Notes: generated from the letters alone by a model not told the origin. Positions 1 to 7,122 are shown, counted from the first letter of the stretch. The stretch is DNA of 64,000 bases from Nanosynbacter sp. (GCA_015257455.1 JABZKD010000001.1:62001-126000), one strand, 5' to 3'. A program made the numbers and translations.

Positions 1-1
1 T

Positions 2-220
2 GAGCAATTAGTTCAAAAATCTTTTTCCGAGAACATGGACTACGAAGACCCCGTAGGGTGGCTAATTCTTGCTGCTATCTATGTTAATGGCGGAAAATTA
101 ATCAACAGGTACAAGTTATCTAAATATGCCAATCCAACCAATTACTTCAGCGTTGATCTAAAGTTTGTCACAGAGTATTTCCCCAAAATTCTCACGGATA
201 GAGAAGAAGATCCCACTTAA
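2..220 (+). CDS. C-terminal fragment of an unrecognised protein
   Basis: The reading frame is open to the left edge, so this is the last 72 residues of a longer gene; an internal ATG at 35 has no ribosome binding site. I recognise no domain. The visible part has a hydrophobic patch (GWLILAAIYV) and an acidic tail ending EEDPT. It is followed by an intrinsic terminator, so it closes its transcript before the accessory island begins. Confidence 0.5.
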   Translation, partial: EQLVQKSFSENMDYEDPVGWLILAAIYVNGGKLINRYKLSKYANPTNYFSVDLKFVTEYFPKILTDREEDPT

Positions 221-252
221 CCTAAAGTTGAGTAATTTTATCTATCTGTAAA

Positions 253-278
253 GCCTCGACCCCCGTCGGGGCTTTTTC
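253..278 (+). terminator. Intrinsic terminator
   Basis: An 8-bp stem (GCCTCGAC with GTCGGGGC, one G-T pair) closes a CCCC loop and is followed by TTTTT. It ends the partial gene to the left. Confidence 0.85.
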
Positions 279-279
279 T

Positions 280-308
280 TTGACATAAATTATAAAATAT
301 ATTATAAT
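280..308 (+). promoter_or_regulatory. Consensus sigma-70-type promoter
   Basis: Perfect TTGACA (280-285), 17-bp spacer, perfect TATAAT (303-308). It sits between the terminator and the alpha-CTD-like gene starting at 364, giving a leader of roughly 50 nt. Confidence 0.85.
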
Positions 309-363
309 ATAATTATTGTATTATTTTATACACATTGCACATTTCATACATAGGAGGGGAACT

Positions 364-843
364 ATGACCGAACACATTACGAAACGCGACAACAAACGAT
401 TCATTCATCAGGATAAGGACGATTTTCTCAAATTTCGTGACCTCGTCGAGGCGCATCAAGCGATTTCCGCTTCCGCCGCCTGTCGTCAAGAAGCTGCGCT
501 TAAACTAGCACTCAAAAGGCTTCAGCAATCAGAGGAAATTAAAACCCGTGATTATATCTTGATCGAGCTTCAAAAACTTAGTCAAGGCACCAGCGAGCCA
601 GCCAATATGGCTTCTAAGTACCTGATTAAGAACGATCCCGGCCACGCCAGTATCGATATCTTGAATCTCAAGCCTAGGCCTTATCACTGCCTAAGAAATC
701 GTAATATCAATACCATTCAAGATATTTTATCGCTTGACTCAATCGATTGGGGTAGGATTCGTAATCTCGGCAAAGTTTCCATTCAGGAAATCATCCAGGC
801 CATGCATGACCTCGGTTATGCCGATTTCTATATCCCACATTAA
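364..843 (+). CDS. Stand-alone protein with RNA polymerase alpha-CTD-like domain
   Basis: A 159-residue protein. The start at 364 is chosen over an in-frame upstream ATG because AGGAGGGG lies 5 nt before it. Residues 1-95 are charged and probably helical, with no recognised domain. From about residue 97 the pattern is that of the alpha-subunit C-terminal domain: ILNLKPRPYHCLRNRNI, then TIQDILSL, then IRNLGKVSIQEI and a final helix ending LGYADF. Known alpha-CTDs bind UP-element DNA and activators, and the NLGxxSxxEI loop belongs to their DNA-contacting helix-hairpin-helix. Here the domain is not attached to an alpha N-terminal domain. A role as a DNA-binding regulator, or as a decoy for alpha contacts, is inference. 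It opens a cluster of genes whose products end in sigma-region-4-like segments. Confidence 0.65.
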   Translation: MTEHITKRDNKRFIHQDKDDFLKFRDLVEAHQAISASAACRQEAALKLALKRLQQSEEIKTRDYILIELQKLSQGTSEPANMASKYLIKNDPGHASIDILNLKPRPYHCLRNRNINTIQDILSLDSIDWGRIRNLGKVSIQEIIQAMHDLGYADFYIPH

Positions 844-848
844 TTCAG

Positions 849-880
849 AAAGCTCCCAAAAATCGGGGGCTTTCCTTTTT
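849..880 (+). terminator. Intrinsic terminator
   Basis: 9-bp stem AAAGCTCCC / GGGGGCTTT with a 7-nt loop, then CCTTTTT. It lies immediately downstream of the alpha-CTD-like gene. Confidence 0.8.
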
Positions 881-947
881 AAAAAAACGCTTATTAAAGA
901 CCAGCTATTCTTTTTTGACATAACTATTTTCAAAGATGTTACTAGAA

Positions 948-976
948 TTGACTTTTCAAACCTTTTATGTTAAAAT
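948..976 (+). promoter_or_regulatory. Promoter for 1113 gene
   Basis: TTGACT (948-953), 17-bp spacer, TAAAAT (971-976). It produces a leader of about 130 nt before the start codon at 1113. Confidence 0.75.
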
Positions 977-1050
977 ACATAGATTAAGTCATTCCGACTT
1001 AATTGGCGATTCTTCGTATGAAGGACGTTTCACCACACTGAAAAGTGAGT

Positions 1051-1100
1051 ACCTTAAAAGAAGATTTAAAGTTTAAGGTCTTTCATTTTTCTATTTTTAG
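1051..1100 (+). promoter_or_regulatory. Leader hairpin with U-rich tail (possible attenuator)
   Basis: ACCTTAAA (1051-1058) can pair with TTTAAGGT (1072-1079), followed by a T-rich run up to the ribosome binding site. Two smaller dyads precede it in the same leader (TAAGTC..GACTTA near 985-1000, CTTCGTATGAAG near 1013-1024). The arrangement resembles a terminator placed between promoter and gene; regulation is inferred. Confidence 0.45.
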
Positions 1101-1112
1101 GAGGGTAAAGAT

Positions 1113-1772
1113 ATGAAACATGAAACTAACATCGTAGAAAAGACAACAGTTAAATCTGCTAGCCTGCTTGACCACATCTGTCATTTAGGCCTCAGTAAAC
1201 ACACTGAGAGCTACCTCAGCAACAAATTCGGCACCACGAGTGAACTGCTCTGGAAGGTTCGCCACGAAGCATACCTTAGAGAGCATCATCCAGAAAACAG
1301 CAGTTATCTCGAGAAGCCACTTTGGGATGCCTTGGTCGCTTTTGATCGTGCCGGCTACATTCGACACGACATTAAGCCCGAGGATTTTATTCTCAATCGA
1401 CTTCGTAGACTGGCCAAATCCGAGCAATATCAAGCCTGGAATTGCGCTGCTAATCTCGAAGATTTTTGCGAAGTTCGTCCAGAACAGGGAAGTTCCGATC
1501 AATCTGACTTCGCTTATGGTAACCAAAGGTATGAAAATTTCACACCACTCACCGAAAAACAGCGTGAGGAAATTCGGCAGATTCTAAAAGATGTTATTCC
1601 TGACGAGTTGACTTACCAGATTATTTGTTTTCGGTATTCGCTCGAGGATGGTAAATGTCATCCCACCGCTGAGACCGCGTTGAGGCTTAATCGCAAGATT
1701 AGTAAAGTCCGTGGACTAATGAAGAAAGCCTATTTCTATATCAAAGATTGCGATCTCTTCGATGTCATCTAA
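1113..1772 (+). CDS. Family A protein: sigma-region-4-like C-terminus
   Basis: 219 residues; AGGAGGG stands 7-8 nt before the ATG. The C-terminal part (about residues 148-213) reads LTEKQREEIRQILKD, then a hydrophobic helix with FRYSLEDG, then TAETALRLNRKISKVRGLMKKA. This order matches sigma-70 region 4 (RE..I...RYGL.., then helix-turn-helix, then basic helix). The N-terminal part has HLGLSKHTESYLSNKF followed by LLWKVR and HHPE, a pattern repeated in the 3226 and 4659 proteins and loosely like the first helices of alpha-CTD. No sigma region 2 is visible, so it cannot be a complete sigma factor. Likely a DNA-binding regulator; the targets are unknown. Single-gene transcript between its own promoter and terminator. 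Confidence 0.6.
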   Translation: MKHETNIVEKTTVKSASLLDHICHLGLSKHTESYLSNKFGTTSELLWKVRHEAYLREHHPENSSYLEKPLWDALVAFDRAGYIRHDIKPEDFILNRLRRLAKSEQYQAWNCAANLEDFCEVRPEQGSSDQSDFAYGNQRYENFTPLTEKQREEIRQILKDVIPDELTYQIICFRYSLEDGKCHPTAETALRLNRKISKVRGLMKKAYFYIKDCDLFDVI

Positions 1773-1780
1773 ATCTTCAG

Positions 1781-1808
1781 AAACCCCGCCTCATCGCGGG
1801 GTTTTCTC
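1781..1808 (+). terminator. Intrinsic terminator
   Basis: Perfect 9-bp stem AAACCCCGC / GCGGGGTTT with a 6-nt loop and TTTTCTCTT tail, right after the family A gene. Confidence 0.85.
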
Positions 1809-1911
1809 TTGTCCAAAATTTTCCACTCATGGTAAACCCATAACAATAGCCCAAGCACTATAGACGCATGATATTACTCAATATATTACATGCACTTCAT
1901 GTTTTTACCAT

Positions 1912-1940
1912 AAAAAAGACTGCTTAATCTCTAAGCAGTC
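1912..1940 (-). terminator. Intrinsic terminator of the 1992 gene
   Basis: On the minus strand GACTGCTTA and TAAGCAGTC form a 9-bp stem around a 5-nt loop, followed by TTTTTTA. The spacer from here to the previous terminator (1809-1911) shows nothing further. Confidence 0.8.
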
Positions 1941-1991
1941 GAAAGATTGAAAAGGTATTAGAACAAAGTTATTCATTTTTTATACTCACGA

Positions 1992-2432
1992 TTAATTTCG
2001 GTTTTGCTGCGGCCGCATCAGGCCGTACTTCTTAAAACTAATACTCCCCGTGCGCCTTTCAGGGTCATAATTTGCTTCAAATCTATGTTTCGCATAAACC
2101 GCTTTTTCCTCACAAGCACCAGATAGGTCAGCCAAGCATTTTCCGATCACTTTCACATAATCATAAGAAAAATCCGAATATTTCAATTCTAGAATCTGAA
2201 AATCCTTCACCAAAAGAAGCTCTTCTCCCTGCGCATAACATTTATTCGCCTGGAATTTTCCATTTTCCACCTGAAATTCAATGCGCGGTCGTAATTCTTC
2301 ATCATGAGCTAACTTAAACCCCTCTAAAAGCTCCGACAGATATGGCCCATCTTTAATCCGATAGACCCGCTCCTCGATGTTTTCGTCGACCGACAAACTT
2401 TTGTGTTCATTGCCATTTTCGTTGATACCCAT
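1992..2432 (-). CDS. Unrecognised small protein (possible family B member)
   Basis: 146 residues, soluble and charged, with no signal peptide or membrane segment. On the minus strand AAAGGAG stands about 10 nt before the ATG. I recognise no family. The C-terminal half (FQILELKYSDFSYDYVK, then EEKAVYAKHRFE and GSISFKKYG) roughly follows the order seen in the other minus-strand genes of this island: a strand, a helix, then a two-stranded hairpin. That resemblance is weak in this member. It lies convergent to the 1113 gene and divergent from 2718, so it is its own transcription unit. Confidence 0.5.
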   Translation of the reverse strand: MGINENGNEHKSLSVDENIEERVYRIKDGPYLSELLEGFKLAHDEELRPRIEFQVENGKFQANKCYAQGEELLLVKDFQILELKYSDFSYDYVKVIGKCLADLSGACEEKAVYAKHRFEANYDPERRTGSISFKKYGLMRPQQNRN

Positions 2433-2605
2433 ACCGATATCTCTCCTTTCAAAGAACTATCCCCATCGGGACAACCAGCATGATTCACTATTGAACCAAT
2501 ATCTATATTTTGACATAAAAATAAAAGTATGTCAATAGAAGAAAACCGAACACTATTTATGACCAGGTCCGTCCAAAAATCAACACTTCCACCCCTGTTA
2601 TTCAT

Positions 2606-2634
2606 TGACATAAAAGCTACCACATTGTATAATA
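2606..2634 (+). promoter_or_regulatory. Consensus promoter for the 2718-3226 genes
   Basis: Perfect TTGACA (2606-2611), 17-bp spacer, perfect TATAAT (2629-2634). It drives a leader of about 75 nt. Confidence 0.85.
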
Positions 2635-2652
2635 TAAAGGTAGTTTTTACTC

Positions 2653-2703
2653 GCACCTTAAAATTTTGGAACCCTGCCTACCATGTTTTAAGGTGCATTT
2701 CTT
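2653..2703 (+). promoter_or_regulatory. 11-bp leader hairpin before 2718 gene
   Basis: GCACCTTAAAA (2653-2663) is perfectly complementary to TTTTAAGGTGC (2686-2696), loop 22 nt, followed by ATTTCTTG and then the ribosome binding site. Half of the stem (CCTTAAA/TTTAAGG) is the same as in the leader of the 1113 gene. It is a candidate attenuator or protein-binding element. Confidence 0.5.
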
Positions 2704-2717
2704 GTGAGGAGGATATT

Positions 2718-3191
2718 ATGAAACTACCCCAGATACATCACGATACGCATGCCAAAAATATCGCTATTTTGAAAGATTGGCAACTCTTTTTCGAAGAAAA
2801 GGATGGTTACACTAATCGCCAGGAGGTCATGATCGACTTTAGCCGGTTTTATCATCATCTTAAAGATCATGAGCTAGCTATTTCCGGTAAGTGTCTCCTG
2901 GGTGGTCTGATTTATGGCGACCCTAGATTTAAAGACGGTGAAGAAATTTTCACCAGCCCTATCACACATTTTGAGCGCGTAGCCAAAGAGTATTGTCGCG
3001 GTGTCGAGCATGAATTAATCTGTGCCACCACGACAAACCAGCATAAATATTATTTTTATGCCGATCACTACAGTGATGATATGTCCAATATGTTACTGGA
3101 TATAGCTAAATTTAATAAGCTCAGTCTCATTCGAGATTATTATTTGCCCACTAGATTTCAGTATCCGAACATCGATCGTCACTTTATCTAA
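2718..3191 (+). CDS. Unrecognised protein, family B
   Basis: 157 residues starting at 2718, where GAGGAGG lies 6 nt upstream; the frame is open further upstream but lies before the promoter. No known domain. A central segment LLGGLIYGDPRFKDGEEI is followed by a short helix and ELICATTTNQHKYYFYADH. The last part resembles the C-terminal strand-hairpin of the 5523 protein (SEIYLVTSKMDKYYLIST), suggesting paralogy. It is cotranscribed with the family A gene at 3226 (34-nt gap containing the small dyad ATCTC/GAGAT), so a family A and a family B gene are directly paired here. Confidence 0.55.
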   Translation: MKLPQIHHDTHAKNIAILKDWQLFFEEKDGYTNRQEVMIDFSRFYHHLKDHELAISGKCLLGGLIYGDPRFKDGEEIFTSPITHFERVAKEYCRGVEHELICATTTNQHKYYFYADHYSDDMSNMLLDIAKFNKLSLIRDYYLPTRFQYPNIDRHFI

Positions 3192-3225
3192 TCTCATCCG
3201 AGATTCACCCATGGAGGTAATGCCT

Positions 3226-3873
3226 ATGAAGAAACCTAAATGTAAACCTGCGTCTACGCTAAAATCTGTTTCCGGACTCGGACTTAGCAAACGCGCCGAA
3301 CGTTACGTGGAGAAAAATTATTTTTCCATGGATCAATTGGTTTGGCACGTACGTTTTCTGTACTATATGATGCAATATCATCCGGAAACCCTCAAAGCCT
3401 ATCGCCCGAAAGTTTTCACGGAAATCATCAGTGCTTTAAATACTGCAGGTTATATTCGTACTGATTTTGTCGCCGATTCCTTCGGTCTTAAATATCTTAA
3501 ACGTGTGTTACTCGGCAATAAGTGCGAACCGGTCATTCTGGAATGTTTTTTACCGGAATTTTGTAAGAAATCCAATCGTTTTCGTTTAACGAACCGCCCA
3601 GACGATCAAAGCTGTCTGGAATGGAATAAAATTTACGAAAATGACGTGCTTCTTTATAAAAAATCCCTCAAAACTTTCCGCTCCAATCTTCGCACCTATC
3701 TGTCCGCGGCTGAAATGAAGTATTTTGATTACCGTTTCGGCTTCAATAAACACCGGACTCACACTTTATCCCAGACTGCTGCAGAATTTAAGCTCACCAT
3801 TTCAGAGGCTAAAAAACAGGAAAAGGAAATCCTGAAGAAAATTGAACTTAGTAAAATTATTTACATGATTTAA
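3226..3873 (+). CDS. Family A protein: sigma-region-4-like C-terminus
   Basis: 215 residues. Of three close ATGs (3211, 3220, 3226) the last is chosen because GGAGG at 3213-3217 is 8 nt before it. The N-terminus has SGLGLSKRAERYVEKNY, LVWHVRFLYYMMQYHPE; the middle has EPVILE, FRLTNR and WNKIYEND; the end has AEMKYFDYRFGFNKHRTHTL, TAAEFKLTISEAKKQEKEI. The last portion fits a sigma region 4 helix-turn-helix followed by a basic helix. The protein is a clear paralogue of the 4659 product (shared LYYM.QYHP, EP.ILE, F.LTNR, WN..YE). It has no sigma region 2. It probably binds DNA or RNA polymerase; which of the two is not shown by the sequence. Confidence 0.6.
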   Translation: MKKPKCKPASTLKSVSGLGLSKRAERYVEKNYFSMDQLVWHVRFLYYMMQYHPETLKAYRPKVFTEIISALNTAGYIRTDFVADSFGLKYLKRVLLGNKCEPVILECFLPEFCKKSNRFRLTNRPDDQSCLEWNKIYENDVLLYKKSLKTFRSNLRTYLSAAEMKYFDYRFGFNKHRTHTLSQTAAEFKLTISEAKKQEKEILKKIELSKIIYMI

Positions 3874-3893
3874 TTTGAAAACCTGGTTCCAAA

Positions 3894-3932
3894 AAAAATA
3901 AACCCCTCATTACGAGGGGTTTTATTTTTTTC
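3894..3932. terminator. Bidirectional terminator between convergent genes
   Basis: AACCCCTC / GAGGGGTT with loop ATTAC, flanked by A-rich sequence on the left and TTTTATTTTTTT on the right, so it can end both the 3226 gene and the minus-strand 3940 gene. Confidence 0.8.
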
Positions 3933-3939
3933 ATTTGCG

Positions 3940-4449
3940 TTACTTCAATTCTTCCCAGTCAATATCAACCGTGTCATCCACAGCCTCCGCAAATTCAGGA
4001 TGCATCATCCCGTCAAACAACAGAATCATCCTGCTCTCCTTCGTGAATCCCAGATAAACATTGTCTTGCATATGTTGATCTCGTGTCTCCCTAAAGAAGA
4101 AACGATTCAGAATATACTTCTTAGCATTTTCTGAAATATCAATCCGCATCAGGAGATCCAATTCCATCATTACACTAGGTCCTTCTAGGGTTTTATCCTT
4201 AGAATCTTCCAAATTCCTTAAAGGATAGCCCTGGAGCATCACCCCTGGCAAAAAAATCTTCGTTTCAGCTTTCTGAAATTTTAAATCCCCCATCGTATTG
4301 ACGGCTTTCTCTAACCGCTCATCTCTGCCTTCGCCAACCGGCACTGTCAAGCGCCAAACATCATAGACAATCGCCTCATCGCGAATCACCTTGTCCACTA
4401 GTCCCCGATTTGTAAACGGCATTACACTACTTAACCCCTCATTTCGCAT
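3940..4449 (-). CDS. Unrecognised protein, family B
   Basis: 169 residues; on the minus strand TGGAGGT stands 7 nt before the ATG. No known domain, signal peptide or membrane segment. The central part (FLPGVMLQGYPLRNLEDSK, then MMELDLLMRIDISENAKKYI) and the strand-hairpin NVYLGFTKESRMILLFDG follow the same order as the 5523, 6141 and 22159 products. The C-terminus is very acidic (EAVDDTVDIDWEELK). It has its own promoter (4531-4559) and a long leader with a hairpin. Function unknown; interleaving with family A genes suggests a linked role but does not show it. Confidence 0.55.
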   Translation of the reverse strand: MRNEGLSSVMPFTNRGLVDKVIRDEAIVYDVWRLTVPVGEGRDERLEKAVNTMGDLKFQKAETKIFLPGVMLQGYPLRNLEDSKDKTLEGPSVMMELDLLMRIDISENAKKYILNRFFFRETRDQHMQDNVYLGFTKESRMILLFDGMMHPEFAEAVDDTVDIDWEELK

Positions 4450-4469
4450 CTTTTTACCTCCATAAAACA

Positions 4470-4516
4470 GAAAAATCGTAACGTCTTAGAAAATTAAAGA
4501 ACCTATTCAGTTACGA
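4470..4516 (-). promoter_or_regulatory. Leader hairpin with U5 (possible attenuator), 3940 gene
   Basis: In the minus-strand transcript TCGTAAC (4510-4516) can pair with GTTACGA (4476-4482), followed directly by TTTTT. It lies between the promoter and the Shine-Dalgarno site, as in leaders of the 1113 and 7749 genes. Confidence 0.4.
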
Positions 4517-4530
4517 CTGACTACTCTGTT

Positions 4531-4559
4531 ATTCTATAATATTTAACCTATTTTGTCAA
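4531..4559 (-). promoter_or_regulatory. Promoter for 3940 gene
   Basis: On the minus strand TTGACA, 17-bp spacer, TAGAAT. It is divergent from, and 10 bp away from, the promoter of the 4659 gene. Confidence 0.8.
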
Positions 4560-4568
4560 TCTAAAACA

Positions 4569-4596
4569 TTGACAAACTCATTATTTAGTTTATAAT
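4569..4596 (+). promoter_or_regulatory. Promoter for 4659 gene
   Basis: TTGACA (4569-4574), 16-bp spacer, TATAAT (4591-4596), leader about 55 nt. The divergent pair with the minus-strand promoter could share a regulator. Confidence 0.8.
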
Positions 4597-4658
4597 TATA
4601 TTATCGGTTTTGCCGTATCGTACCTTTAGTTCAAATCACATTTTTTTAGGAGGGGACA

Positions 4659-5327
4659 ATGAAAAATGAAGTTAGTAAAGCTTGGAAAGTCGACAGTTTA
4701 AGTCAGCTCGGTTATTCTCATCTCGTCGATGGTAATGTTAAAAATTATGTCGAACGTAATTATGAAACCGTAGAGCATTTGATCTGGGATTGCCGCTACC
4801 TCTATTATATGGAGCAGTATCATCCAGGAGTTATTCGCAGTATTCCACATTCGCTCAAGGTTTGTATGGAAATTTTTGAATACAATCACTTGATTTGCCG
4901 GAACATCGATTCCAGAATCATCGGCATGTATTATCTCTATCGCACAGTTTACGGCGACGACTATGAACCTTTGATTTTGGAATATCGTGACCCTAGAATC
5001 ACCAGAAAGGCTCACAATTTTCAGCTCACTAATCGCGCCAAAAATCTCACCGTCCATGACTGGAATCAGCTCTACGAGGAAGATATTTGTATCGATCTCG
5101 AGAGGAGCCAGAAAGAACTCCAGCATCTCGAAAACATTCAGCGGGTTTTACAGCGTGAATTGACCAAACGTGAATATCGCATCGTCAATTTTAGCTTCGG
5201 TTTGCAAGGTGATAACATTCACAATCTACGTGAAACTGCAGTCCATGAAGGTTTACTTCTCACTCAGACTGATCGTCATCTGAAGGCCGCGCTCAAAAAA
5301 ATCCAACCTTATCTAACTAAAATCTAG
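4659..5327 (+). CDS. Family A protein: sigma-region-4-like C-terminus
   Basis: 222 residues; AGGAGGGG stands about 6 nt before the ATG. Domain order as in the 3226 protein: SQLGYSHLVDGNVKNYVERNY, then LIWDCRYLYYMEQYHP, EPLILE, FQLTNR, WNQLYEED, a coiled helix rich in Q/E (about residues 145-170), then RELTKREYRIVNFSFGLQG and TAVHEGLLLTQTDRHLKAALKKI. The last part resembles sigma-70 region 4. It is the closest paralogue of the 3226 product. The TAG stop overlaps its terminator stem. Role inferred as a transcription regulator; the partner is unknown. Confidence 0.6.
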   Translation: MKNEVSKAWKVDSLSQLGYSHLVDGNVKNYVERNYETVEHLIWDCRYLYYMEQYHPGVIRSIPHSLKVCMEIFEYNHLICRNIDSRIIGMYYLYRTVYGDDYEPLILEYRDPRITRKAHNFQLTNRAKNLTVHDWNQLYEEDICIDLERSQKELQHLENIQRVLQRELTKREYRIVNFSFGLQGDNIHNLRETAVHEGLLLTQTDRHLKAALKKIQPYLTKI

Positions 5328-5347
5328 CCCCTATCTAGGGGCTTTTT
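5326..5347 (+). terminator. Intrinsic terminator
   Basis: AGCCCCT / AGGGGCT stem with ATCT loop, followed by TTTT; it begins inside the stop codon of the 4659 gene. Confidence 0.8.
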
Positions 5348-5363
5348 AGTGTCAAATTTAGAA

Positions 5364-5395
5364 TAAAAAAGAGCCCCTCATCCTTTAGGAACTCT
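5364..5395 (-). terminator. Probable terminator of the 5523 gene
   Basis: On the minus strand AGAGTTCC pairs with GGGGCTCT (two G-T pairs), 10-nt loop, followed by TTTTTT. It lies about 130 nt beyond the stop of the 5523 gene, which would give that mRNA a long 3' region. Confidence 0.6.
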
Positions 5396-5522
5396 TGGTA
5401 GAAAAACTTAGACGATGACTCGTTGACACTAGATACGGGTCACCCCGGTCGCTCTATCTAGCGCCAGACGGGTCACCTACCCAAGCTACTCTACACCCAC
5501 AACGTTTACGCCAGTATATATT
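5396..5522 (-). other. 127-nt 3' region with duplicated decamer
   Basis: No reading frame is apparent. ACGGGTCACC occurs twice (5435-5444 and 5468-5477) flanking a GC-richer segment with GCTCTATCTAGCGC. Between the 5523 stop codon and its terminator; may form a structured 3' UTR or a small RNA. Confidence 0.3.
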
Positions 5523-6014
5523 TTACTCGTCCAATGTGGCGAGTGTGGCGCCCTGATGTATTTGCTCCAGCCGATCTTTAAAAATCGGCTTAGCATCCGT
5601 AGAGATTAGATAATACTTATCCATTTTAGAGGTTACCAGATAAATCTCACTATCACCGATAGTTTCTTGCATCTCCTTCCAGTTTTCTGGCCGGAAAATA
5701 TTTAGCAGCTCCTCCTTGCTCATGAGTGGCAAATCAAGCTTCTCAATCGACTGAATATTCAAGATTTCACTCGGTCTCCGTGCATCATCGGAATCTATTC
5801 CGCATAAGCGAATGCCTTCCTCGAAATCAAATTTCGGCAGATGCCCATAATAAAATGCACTGAACATCCGAAGCAAAGCAAACTGATCTATCGCCGTATG
5901 GGATTCCATAAATTCAAAACTCCACCGACTCACCAGGGAATAATCCCGGCGAATCCGCAAATTAGCTGCTGCACGAAGTTCTTGAGCCTTCTCACGTTCG
6001 CGTCTTTTCGACAT
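5523..6014 (-). CDS. Unrecognised protein, family B
   Basis: 163 residues. On the minus strand GAAAGGTGGGG precedes the ATG. It begins with a basic helix (KRREREKAQELRAAANLRI), then an aromatic segment, then GIDSDDARRPSEIL, LDLPLMSKEELLNIF and the strand-hairpin SEIYLVTSKMDKYYLIST. The last two elements recur in the 22159 protein (SLRRLSKEETRKIY, DVYVITTT) and the 6141 protein (IEKLTEEENKAFV, GEFYVGLRT), so these appear to be diverged paralogues. No enzyme motif is seen. Its leader shares the motif TTAAAGTACATT with the 6141 leader. Function unknown. Confidence 0.55.
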   Translation of the reverse strand: MSKRREREKAQELRAAANLRIRRDYSLVSRWSFEFMESHTAIDQFALLRMFSAFYYGHLPKFDFEEGIRLCGIDSDDARRPSEILNIQSIEKLDLPLMSKEELLNIFRPENWKEMQETIGDSEIYLVTSKMDKYYLISTDAKPIFKDRLEQIHQGATLATLDE

Positions 6015-6055
6015 ACTATCCCCACCTTTCTGTCGTGTGTCATCGACTAAAACTA

Positions 6056-6087
6056 AATGTACTTTAAAACTTAACCTTTATATTATA
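6056..6087 (-). promoter_or_regulatory. -10 box and shared leader motif of 5523 gene
   Basis: On the minus strand TATAAT (6082-6087) is followed 14 nt later by TTAAAGTACATT (6056-6067). The same 12-mer occurs at 7035-7046, also just downstream of a -10-like box. No convincing -35 is seen. Confidence 0.5.
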
Positions 6088-6097
6088 CCACATTTAA

Positions 6098-6124
6098 CAA
6101 AAAATCCTAGCCTAAGCTAGGATT
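6098..6124 (-). terminator. Terminator of the 6141 gene
   Basis: Minus strand AATCCTAGC / GCTAGGATT, loop 4 nt, followed by a U-rich tract. It separates the 6141 gene from the promoter of the 5523 gene. Confidence 0.75.
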
Positions 6125-6140
6125 CTCACTAATGCTTAGA

Positions 6141-6995
6141 CTACGGTTTCTTTTTTCGCTTTTTACCATCTTTAGGCTCACCTTTTGGTTTACCTTTTGG
6201 TTTATCGTTTTTCTTAGAGCCGTCTGGACTAATATCATTCTTTTTCGAGTCGTCCATCTCCAATGTCGTCGTCTTCTGACCGTCAATATTGGATCTATCC
6301 AAATTACCTGGTTTATCTTTCACTTCACCATCTGGCTTCTCGAGACCCTCGTCGTCCTCGGAAAAATCATCCTCACCCCCATCATAATATCCCCGCATAT
6401 CACCATAGTCATCCATGAAGTTCATCGCTGAAAAGATTTCTCGTTCCAGTATCATGCGATTTAAATTAAGGTTATCTAAGACTGAATTTGCTTTCTTATT
6501 TTGCTCAATTTTTTTATTTAATAACAGAGCAAATGATGGATTTACAGTACGCAAACCTACATAAAATTCACCGCTAGCTGCCGCGATTTTATAGATCAGC
6601 TCCAATTTTTTTACTTTGTAGATAGGATATTGCTTCCGCATTTTACTCACAAAAGCTTTGTTTTCTTCCTCAGTGAGCTTCTCAATTCGCGCCACATTAT
6701 CAATCACTCCGTAAAACCCCGACTGTCCAAGTTCTAAGATATTATCAAAACATGGATACCGCGATGCGCCAAATAGAGAAATGCTTAAATCCTGAATTTC
6801 TAAAGCAAGAGTCTTTCTATTTAAAAATAAGCCAACGCTCCTTAAAAATTGATCATATGCATACTCCACCCCATCCGCTGGCACTGTCGGGAACAAATAC
6901 CAGTTCTGGATAAATTTCGATCCCAGCACCATATCTTCATGAAACTTTTGTTTCGCCGCTAATTCTTTTCTCTTATTTTTATCATTATCTTTCAT
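6141..6995 (-). CDS. Family B protein with charged low-complexity tail
   Basis: 284 residues. The first ~190 residues are folded-looking: a basic N-terminal helix, WYLFPTV, FGASRYPCFDNILELG, IEKLTEEENKAFVSKM and GEFYVGLRTVNPSFALLL, following the order of the 5523 protein. From about residue 205 the chain becomes acidic (DDYGDMRGYYDGGEDD, SEDDEG) and then a long disordered tail rich in K, D, G and P ending GKKRKKKP. There is no signal peptide or membrane segment. A GGGGGTG stretch 5 nt before the ATG may serve as ribosome binding site. The tail could bind nucleic acid or act as a linker; that is speculation. Confidence 0.55.
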   Translation of the reverse strand: MKDNDKNKRKELAAKQKFHEDMVLGSKFIQNWYLFPTVPADGVEYAYDQFLRSVGLFLNRKTLALEIQDLSISLFGASRYPCFDNILELGQSGFYGVIDNVARIEKLTEEENKAFVSKMRKQYPIYKVKKLELIYKIAAASGEFYVGLRTVNPSFALLLNKKIEQNKKANSVLDNLNLNRMILEREIFSAMNFMDDYGDMRGYYDGGEDDFSEDDEGLEKPDGEVKDKPGNLDRSNIDGQKTTTLEMDDSKKNDISPDGSKKNDKPKGKPKGEPKDGKKRKKKP

Positions 6996-7034
6996 TTTTC
7001 ACCCCCTGCGATATGAATCTAAGCACTAATTTTC

Positions 7035-7074
7035 AATGTACTTTAACCAAAGCTAACTTTCTAGCCTCATTCTA
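7035..7074 (-). promoter_or_regulatory. -10-like box and shared leader motif of 6141 gene
   Basis: Minus strand TAGAAT (7069-7074) followed by TTAAAGTACATT (7035-7046), the same 12-mer as in the 5523 leader. No clear -35. Confidence 0.4.
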
Positions 7075-7122
7075 TCACACCCCTGTTGTTTTTACATCCT
7101 CAAGCATTATTTCTCGCCAATA

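Noticed and set aside
6132..6431. Hydrophobic reading frame on the plus strand
   Set aside because: It is the antisense of the lysine/aspartate-rich tail of the 6141 gene; its hydrophobicity is a by-product of that composition.
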